Shown here: positions 17,428-24,618 of the stretch, in pieces | How positions within the stretch are numbered: the stretch's first letter is position 1 | Layout of the letters: each line of letters starts with the position of its first letter | From: JACJXF01 sp964349045 | GTDB taxonomy: Bacteria > Bacteroidota > Bacteroidia > Bacteroidales > GCA-2748055 | DNA length: 46,182 nt | Direction: 5' to 3' | Assembly (NCBI GenBank): GCA_964349045.1 | Contig: CAYGFI010000016.1 | Location: 1-46,182, forward strand | Translations under genes and position numbers: made by a program | Notes under the pieces: model-generated | What the model was told of the DNA's origin: nothing | The model's database searches: none | What the model saw: the letters and a program-made list of their open reading frames with translations, nothing else

Positions 17428-17435
17428 TATATTTG
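17428..17435 (+). promoter_or_regulatory. Candidate -7 box of the lipid kinase gene
   Basis: TATATTTG matches the Bacteroidota -7 consensus and lies 23 bases before the start codon. A weak T-rich -33 region is at about 17406-17409. Confidence 0.4.
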
Positions 17436-17458
17436 ACATTCTTTTAATATTCAGACAT

Positions 17459-18406
17459 ATGATGGAGGACTGGAAAGAAAACTGGCTGGTTATTGTAAAT
17501 CCTAATGCTGGTGCAGGAAAATGCTGGATCGATTGGCCAAAGATTGAAATACTTCTGAATTCCTTTGGTTTTAAGTTCCACCGCGAATTTACCCTCCGAA
17601 GGTTGCATGCCATGGTTCTGACCCGTAAATTTATTAACGAAGGATACCGCAAAATAATCGTAGTGGGTGGCGATGGTACCATGAATGAAGTAATTAATGG
17701 CATTTTTGTTCAAAAACGATTTGAAACATCCGAAATTATTGTTGGTATAATCCCTGTGGGAACAGGCAACGACTGGGGCCGCATGTTTGGAATAAGCCTT
17801 AACTACGGGGAAGCCATTCGCACGATAATCGCCTCAAAAACCTTTATTCAGGACGCCGGAAAAGTGATCTTTCAGAATAACGAACGAACATTTCACCGGT
17901 ATTTCGTGAATATCGCCGGATTAGGGTTTGATGCCCTGGTTGTAAAAAAAACAAACAAGTTAAAGGATAACGGAAAAAGTAATCCCCTGATTTATAAATA
18001 CAATATTTTCACCTCTTTATTCAGATTTAAATCCCAGAAAGCAACCATTGAAGTTGACGGGAAATCAGTTACGAACAAAGTTTTCAATGTATCAGTAGGA
18101 ATTTGTAAATATAACGGGGGAGGAATGATGCCGCTACCCGATGCAAGCGCTGATGATGGGCTGTTTGATCTCACCGTTATTAAAAAAATAGCCCGGTGGG
18201 ATGTAATCAGGAGCCTGAAACGATTGTACGACGGTAGTATTGTTACCCATCCGAAAGTAGAAACCTACAAGGGTAAAAGTATAAGGATATCTTCAAACAC
18301 CAATATATTCCTTGAAACAGATGGGGAAAGCCTGGGACATACGCCTTTGGTATTCGAAATAATCCCACGGAGTATTTGTATTTTAAGCGCCAGAATACCA
18401 GCCTGA
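17459..18406 (+). CDS. Diacylglycerol kinase family lipid kinase
   Basis: This 315-residue cytoplasmic kinase of the DagK/YegS/LCB5 family has VNPNAGAG near residue 14. The nucleotide-binding GGDGT motif (70-74) lies in VVGGDGTMNEVING, followed by IIPVGTGNDWGR. Later conserved segments include NIAGLGFDALV and PLPDASADDGLFDL. It phosphorylates diacylglycerol or a related lipid such as sphinganine; the exact lipid is not predictable, and sphingolipids occur in some Bacteroidota. It is transcribed alone and its stop nearly abuts the converging glutaminyl-cyclase gene. Confidence 0.93.
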   Translation: MMEDWKENWLVIVNPNAGAGKCWIDWPKIEILLNSFGFKFHREFTLRRLHAMVLTRKFINEGYRKIIVVGGDGTMNEVINGIFVQKRFETSEIIVGIIPVGTGNDWGRMFGISLNYGEAIRTIIASKTFIQDAGKVIFQNNERTFHRYFVNIAGLGFDALVVKKTNKLKDNGKSNPLIYKYNIFTSLFRFKSQKATIEVDGKSVTNKVFNVSVGICKYNGGGMMPLPDASADDGLFDLTVIKKIARWDVIRSLKRLYDGSIVTHPKVETYKGKSIRISSNTNIFLETDGESLGHTPLVFEIIPRSICILSARIPA

Positions 18407-18407
18407 T

Positions 18408-19520
18408 TTACTTTTCAATCAGCTCTACCCAGTAAATTTTTGGCCAGTACTTGCCGGTAACAAATAACCGGTTTTCCTCTTTATCCCATGCTATACCGTT
18501 CAGAACGTCAATACCGGCATGACGATCTTCAGGTTTGAGCAATCCACGCATATTGGCTTTGCCGGTAACTTTTCCGTTCGCCGGATCAATCATCACAATT
18601 TCATCCGTCATATAACGGTTTGCATAGATCGTACCATTGATATACTCGAGTTCATTCAGGCTATCGACTTCAGCAATATGATCAAAAACCTCTATTTTAC
18701 GGTTTACACTGAAATATTGCGGATCAAGGAAATAGATAACATTAGTGCCATCACTCATAATTATTTCATTTCCATTGTTGCACAATCCCCATCCCTCACG
18801 GTTTTGATAATAAAATCTCTGAAGTTGTTCAAAACTCACTGCATCATAGATAAAACCTACCTGTGAGCGATAGGTAACCTGGTATATTTTACCGTTTAAA
18901 AGGGTTATCCCTTCACCGAATAAGTCGGAACTTAATTTTCTGAATTTGATAAAATCACCGGTACCCGGTAATGTTTTCCTAATGGAGGATTCTCCCATCT
19001 GTCCGGTCCCTTCAAAAAAATAACCATCATGATACTCAAAACCCTGAGTATAGGCCCTGTTATCATGAGGGAAGGCACCCAAAACACGGTAGGTAAATTG
19101 CTTTGGCTTAATATCACTGACAAACCGCAAGGGAATTGAAGCGCTTTCAGTTTTCCCGCCAGGAAAAAAGGCCGTCATTTTTAATCTTTTTATACCGGGG
19201 GAGATCCCTTTTGTTGTTGCAAAAGTTTCATTAACAGAACCTGTAACGAATCCTGCAGAACTCCCGTCAATATAAAAAACAATTGAATCGGCATATACAC
19301 TATCTCCTGAATTTTTTACTATAATATTAATCCTGTCACCGGGAGTAAAAGTCTGATTTACAGCCGGCGATGTAAAAATATATGTCAGGGGTACTGCAGG
19401 TTTCTTAATGGATGTGTCAACAGGGATTGAAGAACTACCCGGCTTTTCATTTACACAAACTGTTAAAGTAATGAAAACAAAAAAAGTCAGGGAGATAAAT
19501 AACAGTTTAAGGGGATTCAT
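18408..19520 (-). CDS. Glutaminyl-peptide cyclotransferase lipoprotein
   Basis: This 370-residue exported protein begins with a lipoprotein signal (Cys22 in TLTVC). An Ig/cadherin-like beta domain (about 45-140) leads into a beta-propeller of the bacterial glutamine cyclotransferase family (about 145-370). Conserved pieces are FPHDNRAYTQGFEYHDGYFFEGTG, GEGITLLNGKIYQVTYR, LNELEYINGTIYANRY and LNGIAWDKEENRLFVTGK. It converts N-terminal glutamine into pyroglutamate. In T9SS bacteria many exported proteins start with glutamine after signal cleavage, so the enzyme acts in the periplasm. It follows the small HAD gene after 3 bases. Confidence 0.93.
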   Translation of the reverse strand: MNPLKLLFISLTFFVFITLTVCVNEKPGSSSIPVDTSIKKPAVPLTYIFTSPAVNQTFTPGDRINIIVKNSGDSVYADSIVFYIDGSSAGFVTGSVNETFATTKGISPGIKRLKMTAFFPGGKTESASIPLRFVSDIKPKQFTYRVLGAFPHDNRAYTQGFEYHDGYFFEGTGQMGESSIRKTLPGTGDFIKFRKLSSDLFGEGITLLNGKIYQVTYRSQVGFIYDAVSFEQLQRFYYQNREGWGLCNNGNEIIMSDGTNVIYFLDPQYFSVNRKIEVFDHIAEVDSLNELEYINGTIYANRYMTDEIVMIDPANGKVTGKANMRGLLKPEDRHAGIDVLNGIAWDKEENRLFVTGKYWPKIYWVELIEK

Positions 19521-19523
19521 TTT

Positions 19524-19946
19524 TCAGGAAAATAGATTTTTAATACGGCTAAGTACCGAGCCTTTATTTTGGGAAAGTCTGCGCAATTCTTCTTTTAAAC
19601 CTGGATTCTCACCGGGATTTAATAGGTGCCATATTTCTCCCCACCCGGGTAATCCACCTATATTCCTGTCGTCGATATAAATATCCGCATGAATTTTCCG
19701 GCTATCTGTTTCATTAAATTTCTCTTCGGGAAAACTCTTATTTATTGCATAGAACTCGATCCCTCTCGCTCTGCAGAATTCAACTGCTTCATCGAGTTCC
19801 TTTCCGCTTCTGATTGTCCATAAAATAAGCTGATGGTTTTGCTTTTGTAATTCACGCAGTGTTTCGAACGCGAATAGAATTTCCTTGCCGATTGCCGGAT
19901 AGCGGTGTTCCACCAGGGTTCCATCAAAATCTACGGCAATGATCAT
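19524..19946 (-). CDS. Small HAD-superfamily hydrolase (BT0820-like)
   Basis: This 140-residue protein has HAD motif I DFDGTL (residues 6-11, nucleophile Asp6), motif II in LILWTIRSG and motif IV IYIDDRNIGG. There is essentially no cap domain, so it resembles the small BT0820-type hydrolases of Bacteroidota. The substrate is unknown. It is first in a two-gene leftward unit with the glutaminyl cyclase, but no functional link is evident. Confidence 0.87.
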   Translation of the reverse strand: MIIAVDFDGTLVEHRYPAIGKEILFAFETLRELQKQNHQLILWTIRSGKELDEAVEFCRARGIEFYAINKSFPEEKFNETDSRKIHADIYIDDRNIGGLPGWGEIWHLLNPGENPGLKEELRRLSQNKGSVLSRIKNLFS

Positions 19947-20164
19947 ATTGGAAATTTAGAATTTAGAATTCAGAAGGTAGAATTCAGTTGTTAAAATTAA
20001 GAAAAATTGTCGGAGAGATGAAGGAATATGAATTATTAACAAAATACCAATGAATACTCTGTGAAACTCCCTGCAATTTCCTTAATTACTGATTGTAGCA
20101 TTCAAAACCACTTAGTTACGCGGGGAAGTCGCGGAGAGCCACAGAGTTTTATTCAATGCGAATT

Positions 20165-21085
20165 TTATTTCGCAGAGAAAAGATCGTCAATCGACAGGTA
20201 TCTTTCTCCGGTATCGTAGCAGAAAGTAAGGATTTTTGATCCTGCCGGAATTTCAGGAAGTTTCTTATTTACTGCAGCCAGGCTGGCCCCGCTTGAAACT
20301 CCCACAAAAATTCCCTCTTCGCGGGCAGATCTGCGAGCAAATTCATATGCATCTTCCTTACTTACCTGGATGATTCCATCGAGTAAACCGGTTTCAAGGT
20401 TTTTAGGAATAAATCCTGCACCAATTCCTTGTATCGGATGTGGCCCTGGTTGACCCCCACTAATAACAGGCGATAATTCAGGTTCAACGGCAAATACTTT
20501 TATTGCCGGAAATTTTTTCTTCAGCGCCCTGGAAACTCCGGTAATGTGTCCTCCTGTACCTACCCCGGTAATGAGGTAATCCAATCCCCCGGGAAAGTCT
20601 TTCATAATTTCCTCAGCGGTGAATTTTTCATGAACGGCAGGATTTGCAGGATTGTCGAATTGACCCGGTATCCATGATCCCGGTATTACCTTCAGAAGCT
20701 CCTGTGCTTTGGCTATGGCACCTTTCATACCTTCAGTCCTGGGAGTCAGCTCAAACTCAGCTCCAAAAGCAGACATGACGCTTCGGCGTTCAACCGACAT
20801 AGATTCGGGCATGACCAGGATCAGCCGGTATTTTTTAACTGCTGCAACCATTGCCAGACCGATGCCGGTATTCCCGCTTGTTGGTTCAATGATCACGGAT
20901 CCCTTTTTGAGGATCCCACGCTTTTCAGCATCTTCAACCATGCTGAGAGCGATCCTGTCTTTAATACTGGCTCCCGGATTGGCTCGTTCGAGTTTCATCC
21001 AGACCTCATATTCCCCCGGAAAAATATTGTTAATTCTTACATGAGGGGTATTTCCTATTGTTTCGAGAATATTATTTGCTTTCAT
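20165..21085 (-). CDS. cysK: Cysteine synthase A (O-acetylserine sulfhydrylase)
   Basis: This 306-residue fold-type II PLP enzyme has PLP lysine Lys42 in NPGASIKDRIA, the substrate loop TSGNTG (69-74), the phosphate-binding glycine loop GVGTGGHITG and the C-terminal SSGASL region. The MPESMSVERRSVMSAFGAE segment favours CysK over CysM. It makes cysteine from O-acetylserine and sulfide. It follows cysE by 7 bases on the same strand, giving a complete two-step serine-to-cysteine unit. Confidence 0.95.
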   Translation of the reverse strand: MKANNILETIGNTPHVRINNIFPGEYEVWMKLERANPGASIKDRIALSMVEDAEKRGILKKGSVIIEPTSGNTGIGLAMVAAVKKYRLILVMPESMSVERRSVMSAFGAEFELTPRTEGMKGAIAKAQELLKVIPGSWIPGQFDNPANPAVHEKFTAEEIMKDFPGGLDYLITGVGTGGHITGVSRALKKKFPAIKVFAVEPELSPVISGGQPGPHPIQGIGAGFIPKNLETGLLDGIIQVSKEDAYEFARRSAREEGIFVGVSSGASLAAVNKKLPEIPAGSKILTFCYDTGERYLSIDDLFSAK

Positions 21086-21092
21086 ACTTTTT

Positions 21093-21926
21093 TTAAATTA
21101 CAAAGTTAACCGGTTCATCAAATGATTTGCTGTCTCTGATTATCGCTTTGTGCTGACGATAAACAATGGAATGAGACATAACACTTTCGGTGAGCCAGAC
21201 GTTTCCTCCAATTACTGTATCATGACCAACAACGGTTTTGCCGCCAAGAATGGTGCTTCCCGCGTAAATAATCACATTATCTTCAATGGTCGGGTGCCGT
21301 TTGATATCGGCCATCTTTTTTTCAACGAAAATGGCGCCAAGGGTAACTCCCTGGTACATCTTAACATTGTTTCCCACCACAGAGGTTTCACCGATAACAA
21401 TTCCGGTACCATGATCTATGAAGAAGTTTTTGCCGATTGTAGCTCCGGGGTGAATGTCAATGCCCGTCATTCCATGCATGTACTCGCTCATTACCCTTGG
21501 AAGCACAGGCACTTCGAGCTTATAGAGCACATGCGAGAGCCTGTGTACCACCAGACATGAATACCCCGGATAGCACAAAATAACTTCCTCGACGCAACGT
21601 GCGGCAGGATCGGAATTCATAAAGGTATCCGCATCCTCGAGAAGATCTTTGTATACCACGGGGAGTTGATCAAAAAACTGTTTCGCGATAATTTCAGGAC
21701 TTTCTTTAATGTCTTTTTCTAATGGGATTAATAATTCCTTTAATCTCAGTCGCATACGCTCCAAACGGATTTCTGTCTCACGGAGATCTATCTTCCGGTT
21801 TCCCTTAATAGGAAACAGAAGCACCATCAGATCATCAACAAAACGGTGAGTATCGATCATTGAAGGAACATCGGTGCAATAACCGCTGTTGATTGAATAA
21901 AGGTGTTTGGCAAAAGATGGTTTCAT
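21093..21926 (-). CDS. cysE: Serine O-acetyltransferase (SAT)
   Basis: This 277-residue enzyme acetylates serine with acetyl-CoA, supplying CysK next door. An N-terminal helical domain (about 1-150) precedes a left-handed beta-helix with the SAT signature HGMTGIDIHPGATIG, FIDHGTGIVIGET and VKMYQGVTLGA. The C-terminal tail ends FDEPVNFVI; an Ile-terminal tail is the part of SAT that docks into the CysK active site. A -7-like box on the minus strand (TATTTTTG, 21951-21958) lies 24 bases upstream of the start. Confidence 0.94.
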   Translation of the reverse strand: MKPSFAKHLYSINSGYCTDVPSMIDTHRFVDDLMVLLFPIKGNRKIDLRETEIRLERMRLRLKELLIPLEKDIKESPEIIAKQFFDQLPVVYKDLLEDADTFMNSDPAARCVEEVILCYPGYSCLVVHRLSHVLYKLEVPVLPRVMSEYMHGMTGIDIHPGATIGKNFFIDHGTGIVIGETSVVGNNVKMYQGVTLGAIFVEKKMADIKRHPTIEDNVIIYAGSTILGGKTVVGHDTVIGGNVWLTESVMSHSIVYRQHKAIIRDSKSFDEPVNFVI

Positions 21927-21950
21927 TAAAATATGATATCAAATAAGGTT

Positions 21951-21958
21951 CAAAAATA
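21951..21958 (-). promoter_or_regulatory. Candidate -7 box of cysE-cysK
   Basis: The minus strand reads TATTTTTG, matching TAnnTTTG, 24 bases before the cysE start. No -33 element was identified. Confidence 0.35.
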
Positions 21959-22051
21959 TTAATTTTTAAGGAGAATCTGGATTTTTCTTTGAAATTAACA
22001 TGCTTATAACATTATTAATCACATTTTTGCCCCTCTGAATCTCCCATGTGT

Positions 22052-22290
22052 GCCTCCGCGGAAAGCTTCGGCTACACGAGGAGCGCCTCCGCAGAGTAGC
22101 TTCAGCGCTCGCGGAGCGCCTCCGCGGAACGNNNNNNNNNNNNNNNNNNNNNNNNNNNNNNNNNNNNNNNNNNNNNNNNNNNNNNNNNNNNNNNNNNNNN
22201 NNNNNNNNNNNNNNNNNNNNNNNNNNNNNNNCGAGGAGCGCCTCCGCAGAGTAGCTTCAGCGCTCGCGGAGCGCCTCCGCGGAACGCTTC
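22052..22290. repeat. GC-rich array of 33-bp tandem units spanning the assembly gap
   Basis: Units of 33 bp begin at 22052, 22085 and 22118 (each opening GCCTCCGC) and continue right of the gap at 22240 and 22273. Neighbouring units differ, so the true period may be 66 bp. The 55 bases left of the gap (22077-22131) are repeated exactly right of it (22232-22286). Each copy contains the perfect hairpin GCGGAG-CGC-CTCCGC (for example 22111-22125). The array is far more GC-rich than its surroundings and lies in the divergent promoter region between cysE and pssA. The true copy number is hidden by the gap. Confidence 0.9.
22132..22231. other. Assembly gap (100 Ns)
   Basis: This is a run of exactly 100 N characters, the conventional placeholder for a gap of unknown size. 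It is flanked on both sides by the same 55-bp repeat sequence, so the break was caused by the tandem array. Confidence 0.98.
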
Positions 22291-22542
22291 GGCGACACGA
22301 AGAGGTGGCGACTTTACCTGGTAAATACAAACTCTTTTGCATAGGAAGCGAAATTTCAATTACAATTTGAAAGTTGGAATTCTTTATAATTGACTTTTCA
22401 GACAGCCTCTGCGCTTATAAATTTAATATTCTGACAAACTAAAAGATCCGTGTTCTTCAAAAATTGAATTCAAGTTAATTAATGAATTGCGTTTTTTTCT
22501 GATATAAATTTTTAGCAATTTTGTTACTCTTAATTAAAGCCC
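22291..22542. other. AT-rich leader of pssA
   Basis: About 250 bases between the repeat array and pssA hold no recognisable gene. The stretch is AT-rich and probably carries the pssA promoter, but no clear TAnnTTTG box was found. Confidence 0.4.
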
Positions 22543-23283
22543 ATGAAAAGCCATATTCCCAATTTCGTAACTACTCTGAATCTTCTTGCAGGTGTTTCAG
22601 GCATTTGGTTTGTATTGGAACACAACCCATATTACGGCGCCCTTCTGATATTCCTGGCGGCATTCTTTGATTTTGCAGATGGATTTCTGGCCCGTCAGTT
22701 GAACGCCTATTCGACCCTGGGAAAATCTCTTGATTCGCTTGCCGACGTGGTGAGCTTCGGAGTGCTTCCGGGTTTCCTCGTATTTCGCTTACAGACAATT
22801 ACAATCGGTCTTGGGCTGGGATATGAATGGATCCCCGATCTCTCAACAATGGAAATCCTGTTTCTTGTTATGCCTCTTCTGATCCCTGCCCTGTCTGCAA
22901 TACGCCTGGCAAAATTTGATAACGATACCCGTCAGACTGATGAATTCAGGGGATTGCCAACGCCTGCAAATGCCCTATTCATAGCAGCATGGGTGTATTC
23001 GTACCCGGCATTGCATGATTCTGTTTCATGGCTTTACCTGCCCTGGGTAATTTTCGGGATATCGACTTTACTTGCAGTTTTACTGGTGACCGATATTCCC
23101 ATGTTTTCACTGAAGTTTAAAAGCTTTAGCTTCCGGGAAAACAGCATGAGGTATATTTTCCTGGGGATTTCTTTGCTCGCTCTTGTGGCTTTTAAAGTCC
23201 CGGGAATACTGGTGGCGATAACGGTTTATATTGTTTTGTCGATTGTCAAAGCTCTCCTGAAGAAGGTCAAAAGAATGAGTTAA
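22543..23283 (+). CDS. pssA: CDP-diacylglycerol-serine O-phosphatidyltransferase
   Basis: This 246-residue membrane enzyme has about eight helices. The CDP-alcohol phosphatidyltransferase motif is present in full: Asp46-Gly47...Ala50-Arg51...Gly60...Asp64...Asp68 in ADGFLARQLNAYSTLGKSLD. The PNFVTTLNLLAGVSG start and the RLAKFDNDTRQTDEFRGLPTPAN segment point to the phosphatidylserine synthase subgroup rather than PgsA. It makes phosphatidylserine, the precursor of phosphatidylethanolamine. No psd gene is adjacent. Its stop codon forms the first bases of a long hairpin (23281-23353). Confidence 0.94.
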   Translation: MKSHIPNFVTTLNLLAGVSGIWFVLEHNPYYGALLIFLAAFFDFADGFLARQLNAYSTLGKSLDSLADVVSFGVLPGFLVFRLQTITIGLGLGYEWIPDLSTMEILFLVMPLLIPALSAIRLAKFDNDTRQTDEFRGLPTPANALFIAAWVYSYPALHDSVSWLYLPWVIFGISTLLAVLLVTDIPMFSLKFKSFSFRENSMRYIFLGISLLALVAFKVPGILVAITVYIVLSIVKALLKKVKRMS

Positions 23284-23353
23284 GCGCGAGGGCGCAATGG
23301 TACAACGCAAATAAAAACTGCGAAACCTTTGCGCCCCTGCGCCTTTGCGCTTA
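23281..23353. terminator. Hairpin between convergent pssA and the bd oxidase operon
   Basis: Arms 23281-23296 (TAAGCGCGAGGGCGCA) and 23338-23353 (TGCGCCTTTGCGCTTA) pair at 14 of 16 positions across a 41-base loop. It lies between converging transcripts, which suits a bidirectional terminator, and also belongs to a dispersed repeat type with a second copy at 44887-45002. Confidence 0.5.
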
Positions 23354-23357
23354 CCAT

Positions 23358-23474
23358 TTACTTCTCGTTTTCAGCCTTCTTCTCAAATTGTTTCAATGCA
23401 AAAATTACTGCATAATAACAAAAGATAATTAACGCCGGCCAGGTAAGGTAATATAAGATTGAAGTTAGATACAT
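23358..23474 (-). CDS. CydX-like 38-residue membrane peptide of cytochrome bd oxidase
   Basis: This small gene is directly downstream of cydB. It encodes 38 residues: a single membrane helix (about residues 5-28, starting MYLTSILYYLTWPALIIF) and a charged C-terminal tail (KQFEKKAENEK). The plan resembles the CydX/CbdX/CydS subunits that stabilise heme b595/d in bd oxidases: one helix, then Ala-Leu and an acidic residue (VIFALKQFE). Its start is set by a strong AAGGAGGA Shine-Dalgarno (23481-23488) that overlaps the cydB stop codon, unusual in a phylum that rarely uses such sites. Direct homology to CydX cannot be shown by eye. Confidence 0.75.
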   Translation of the reverse strand: MYLTSILYYLTWPALIIFCYYAVIFALKQFEKKAENEK

Positions 23475-23486
23475 AGTTTTTCCTCC

Positions 23487-24617
23487 TTAATAAACATGAG
23501 TTTCAGATTCTATTTCCTTCTGGTCTATTTTTTTATTATTAATTGCTCGCCAGGCAAAGAAAATATAAGCAAATACAAAAGGCACTGCTAAAGAAACATA
23601 GCTCATGGCTGTCAGGGTATAATGACTGGATGAAGCATTCTGAATATTCAGTGAACTCTGCATATCAGTTAATGAGGGGTAAAAACAGGTCTGATTAAAT
23701 CCCGCTAAAATAAAAACAGCAAACACTGTCAGAACGGTACCTGTTCCTGTATACCGGATGGCATTCTGGAAGTTTGTAAACAAAGATTTGATGATCCCAA
23801 ATAATACCAATCCAATACCCAAGAGCAGAATAGTTGTATTTAAAGGCATTTCAAGAATATTATGCAGGTATTTGAACTTTTCTTTTGAAACTATTAAGGT
23901 ATCAGGATCATAGGAAAATCCCTCTATAAAAAGCAGCTTAATAACCCAGTACAGAAAAACGGTCAGGAATAAAAGGAAATTAACCCAAAGTGCGTTTTTT
24001 GACCTTTCAATAATCTCAGGCTCATCAACATTTTTTTGGATGTAGTGAATAGCAAGAATTCTTGAAAGTGCGAAGATGGTGAGACCCAGGGCTACATTAT
24101 GAGGATTTACAACCGCTTCAAGTCCGTACCATTTGTTACTCCATGAAGAAAAGTTCATATCACTCACAACAAAGTTGGCCCCGTTGAAGAATGTCCCGAT
24201 GGCAGTTCCAATAAGGAGCGTTCCAAGTACACCGTTAATAATTAAAAATATCTCGTATGTTTTTTGTCCGAATACATTATTGGGTTTTGTTCTGAATTCA
24301 TATGCAATTGCCTGTAATATAAAACAGAATAAAATAGCCATCCAGACCCAGTAAGCGCCTCCGAAACTGGTTGAGTAAAACAAGGGAAAGGAAGCAAAGA
24401 ATGCTCCCCCGAAAGTGACCAGTGTTGTAAAGGTGAACTCCCATTTACGACCAAAAAGGTTTGCCAGGATTGTCTTCTGCATTTTGCTTTTCCCAAGGAT
24501 TAAAAGAAGTGTTTGTCCTCCCTGTACAAACATCAGAAAAACGAGGAGACTTGCCAGCAGTGAGATAATCACCCACCAGTATTGCTGAAGCGCGAGATGT
24601 GAAAGATTTCCAAACAT
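23487..24617 (-). CDS. cydB: Cytochrome bd ubiquinol/menaquinol oxidase subunit II
   Basis: This 376-residue membrane protein is the CydB partner of CydA. It begins with the typical HLALQQYWWVIISLLASLLVFLMFVQGGQTLL helix and has about nine helices in total. Later segments TTLVTFGGAFFASFPLFYSTSFGGAYWVWM and the C-terminal SYVSLAVPFVFAYIFFAWRAINN are family-like. Its start lies 1 base after the cydA stop. Together with CydA and the small peptide downstream it oxidises quinol and reduces O2 with high affinity without pumping protons. Confidence 0.95.
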   Translation of the reverse strand: MFGNLSHLALQQYWWVIISLLASLLVFLMFVQGGQTLLLILGKSKMQKTILANLFGRKWEFTFTTLVTFGGAFFASFPLFYSTSFGGAYWVWMAILFCFILQAIAYEFRTKPNNVFGQKTYEIFLIINGVLGTLLIGTAIGTFFNGANFVVSDMNFSSWSNKWYGLEAVVNPHNVALGLTIFALSRILAIHYIQKNVDEPEIIERSKNALWVNFLLFLTVFLYWVIKLLFIEGFSYDPDTLIVSKEKFKYLHNILEMPLNTTILLLGIGLVLFGIIKSLFTNFQNAIRYTGTGTVLTVFAVFILAGFNQTCFYPSLTDMQSSLNIQNASSSHYTLTAMSYVSLAVPFVFAYIFFAWRAINNKKIDQKEIESETHVY

Positions 24618-24618
24618 T

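Larger units (their letters stand above)
17130..17458. other. Divergent intergenic region between parA and the lipid kinase gene
   Basis: This 329-base AT-rich region carries candidate promoters for both directions (17173-17180 leftward, 17428-17435 rightward) and a 9-bp inverted repeat at 17272-17295. A 60-codon open frame at 17236-17418 has no recognisable homology and looks like chance. No parS sequence was recognised. Confidence 0.55.

Noticed and set aside
22052..22290. CRISPR array
   Set aside because: The repeats are contiguous tandem units with no unique spacers, and there are no cas genes.
22019..22370. Open frames of 68-107 codons across the gap on both strands
   Set aside because: They consist of repeat units and translated Ns. 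All are open because the 33-bp unit lacks stops in several frames; there is no start signal or homology.
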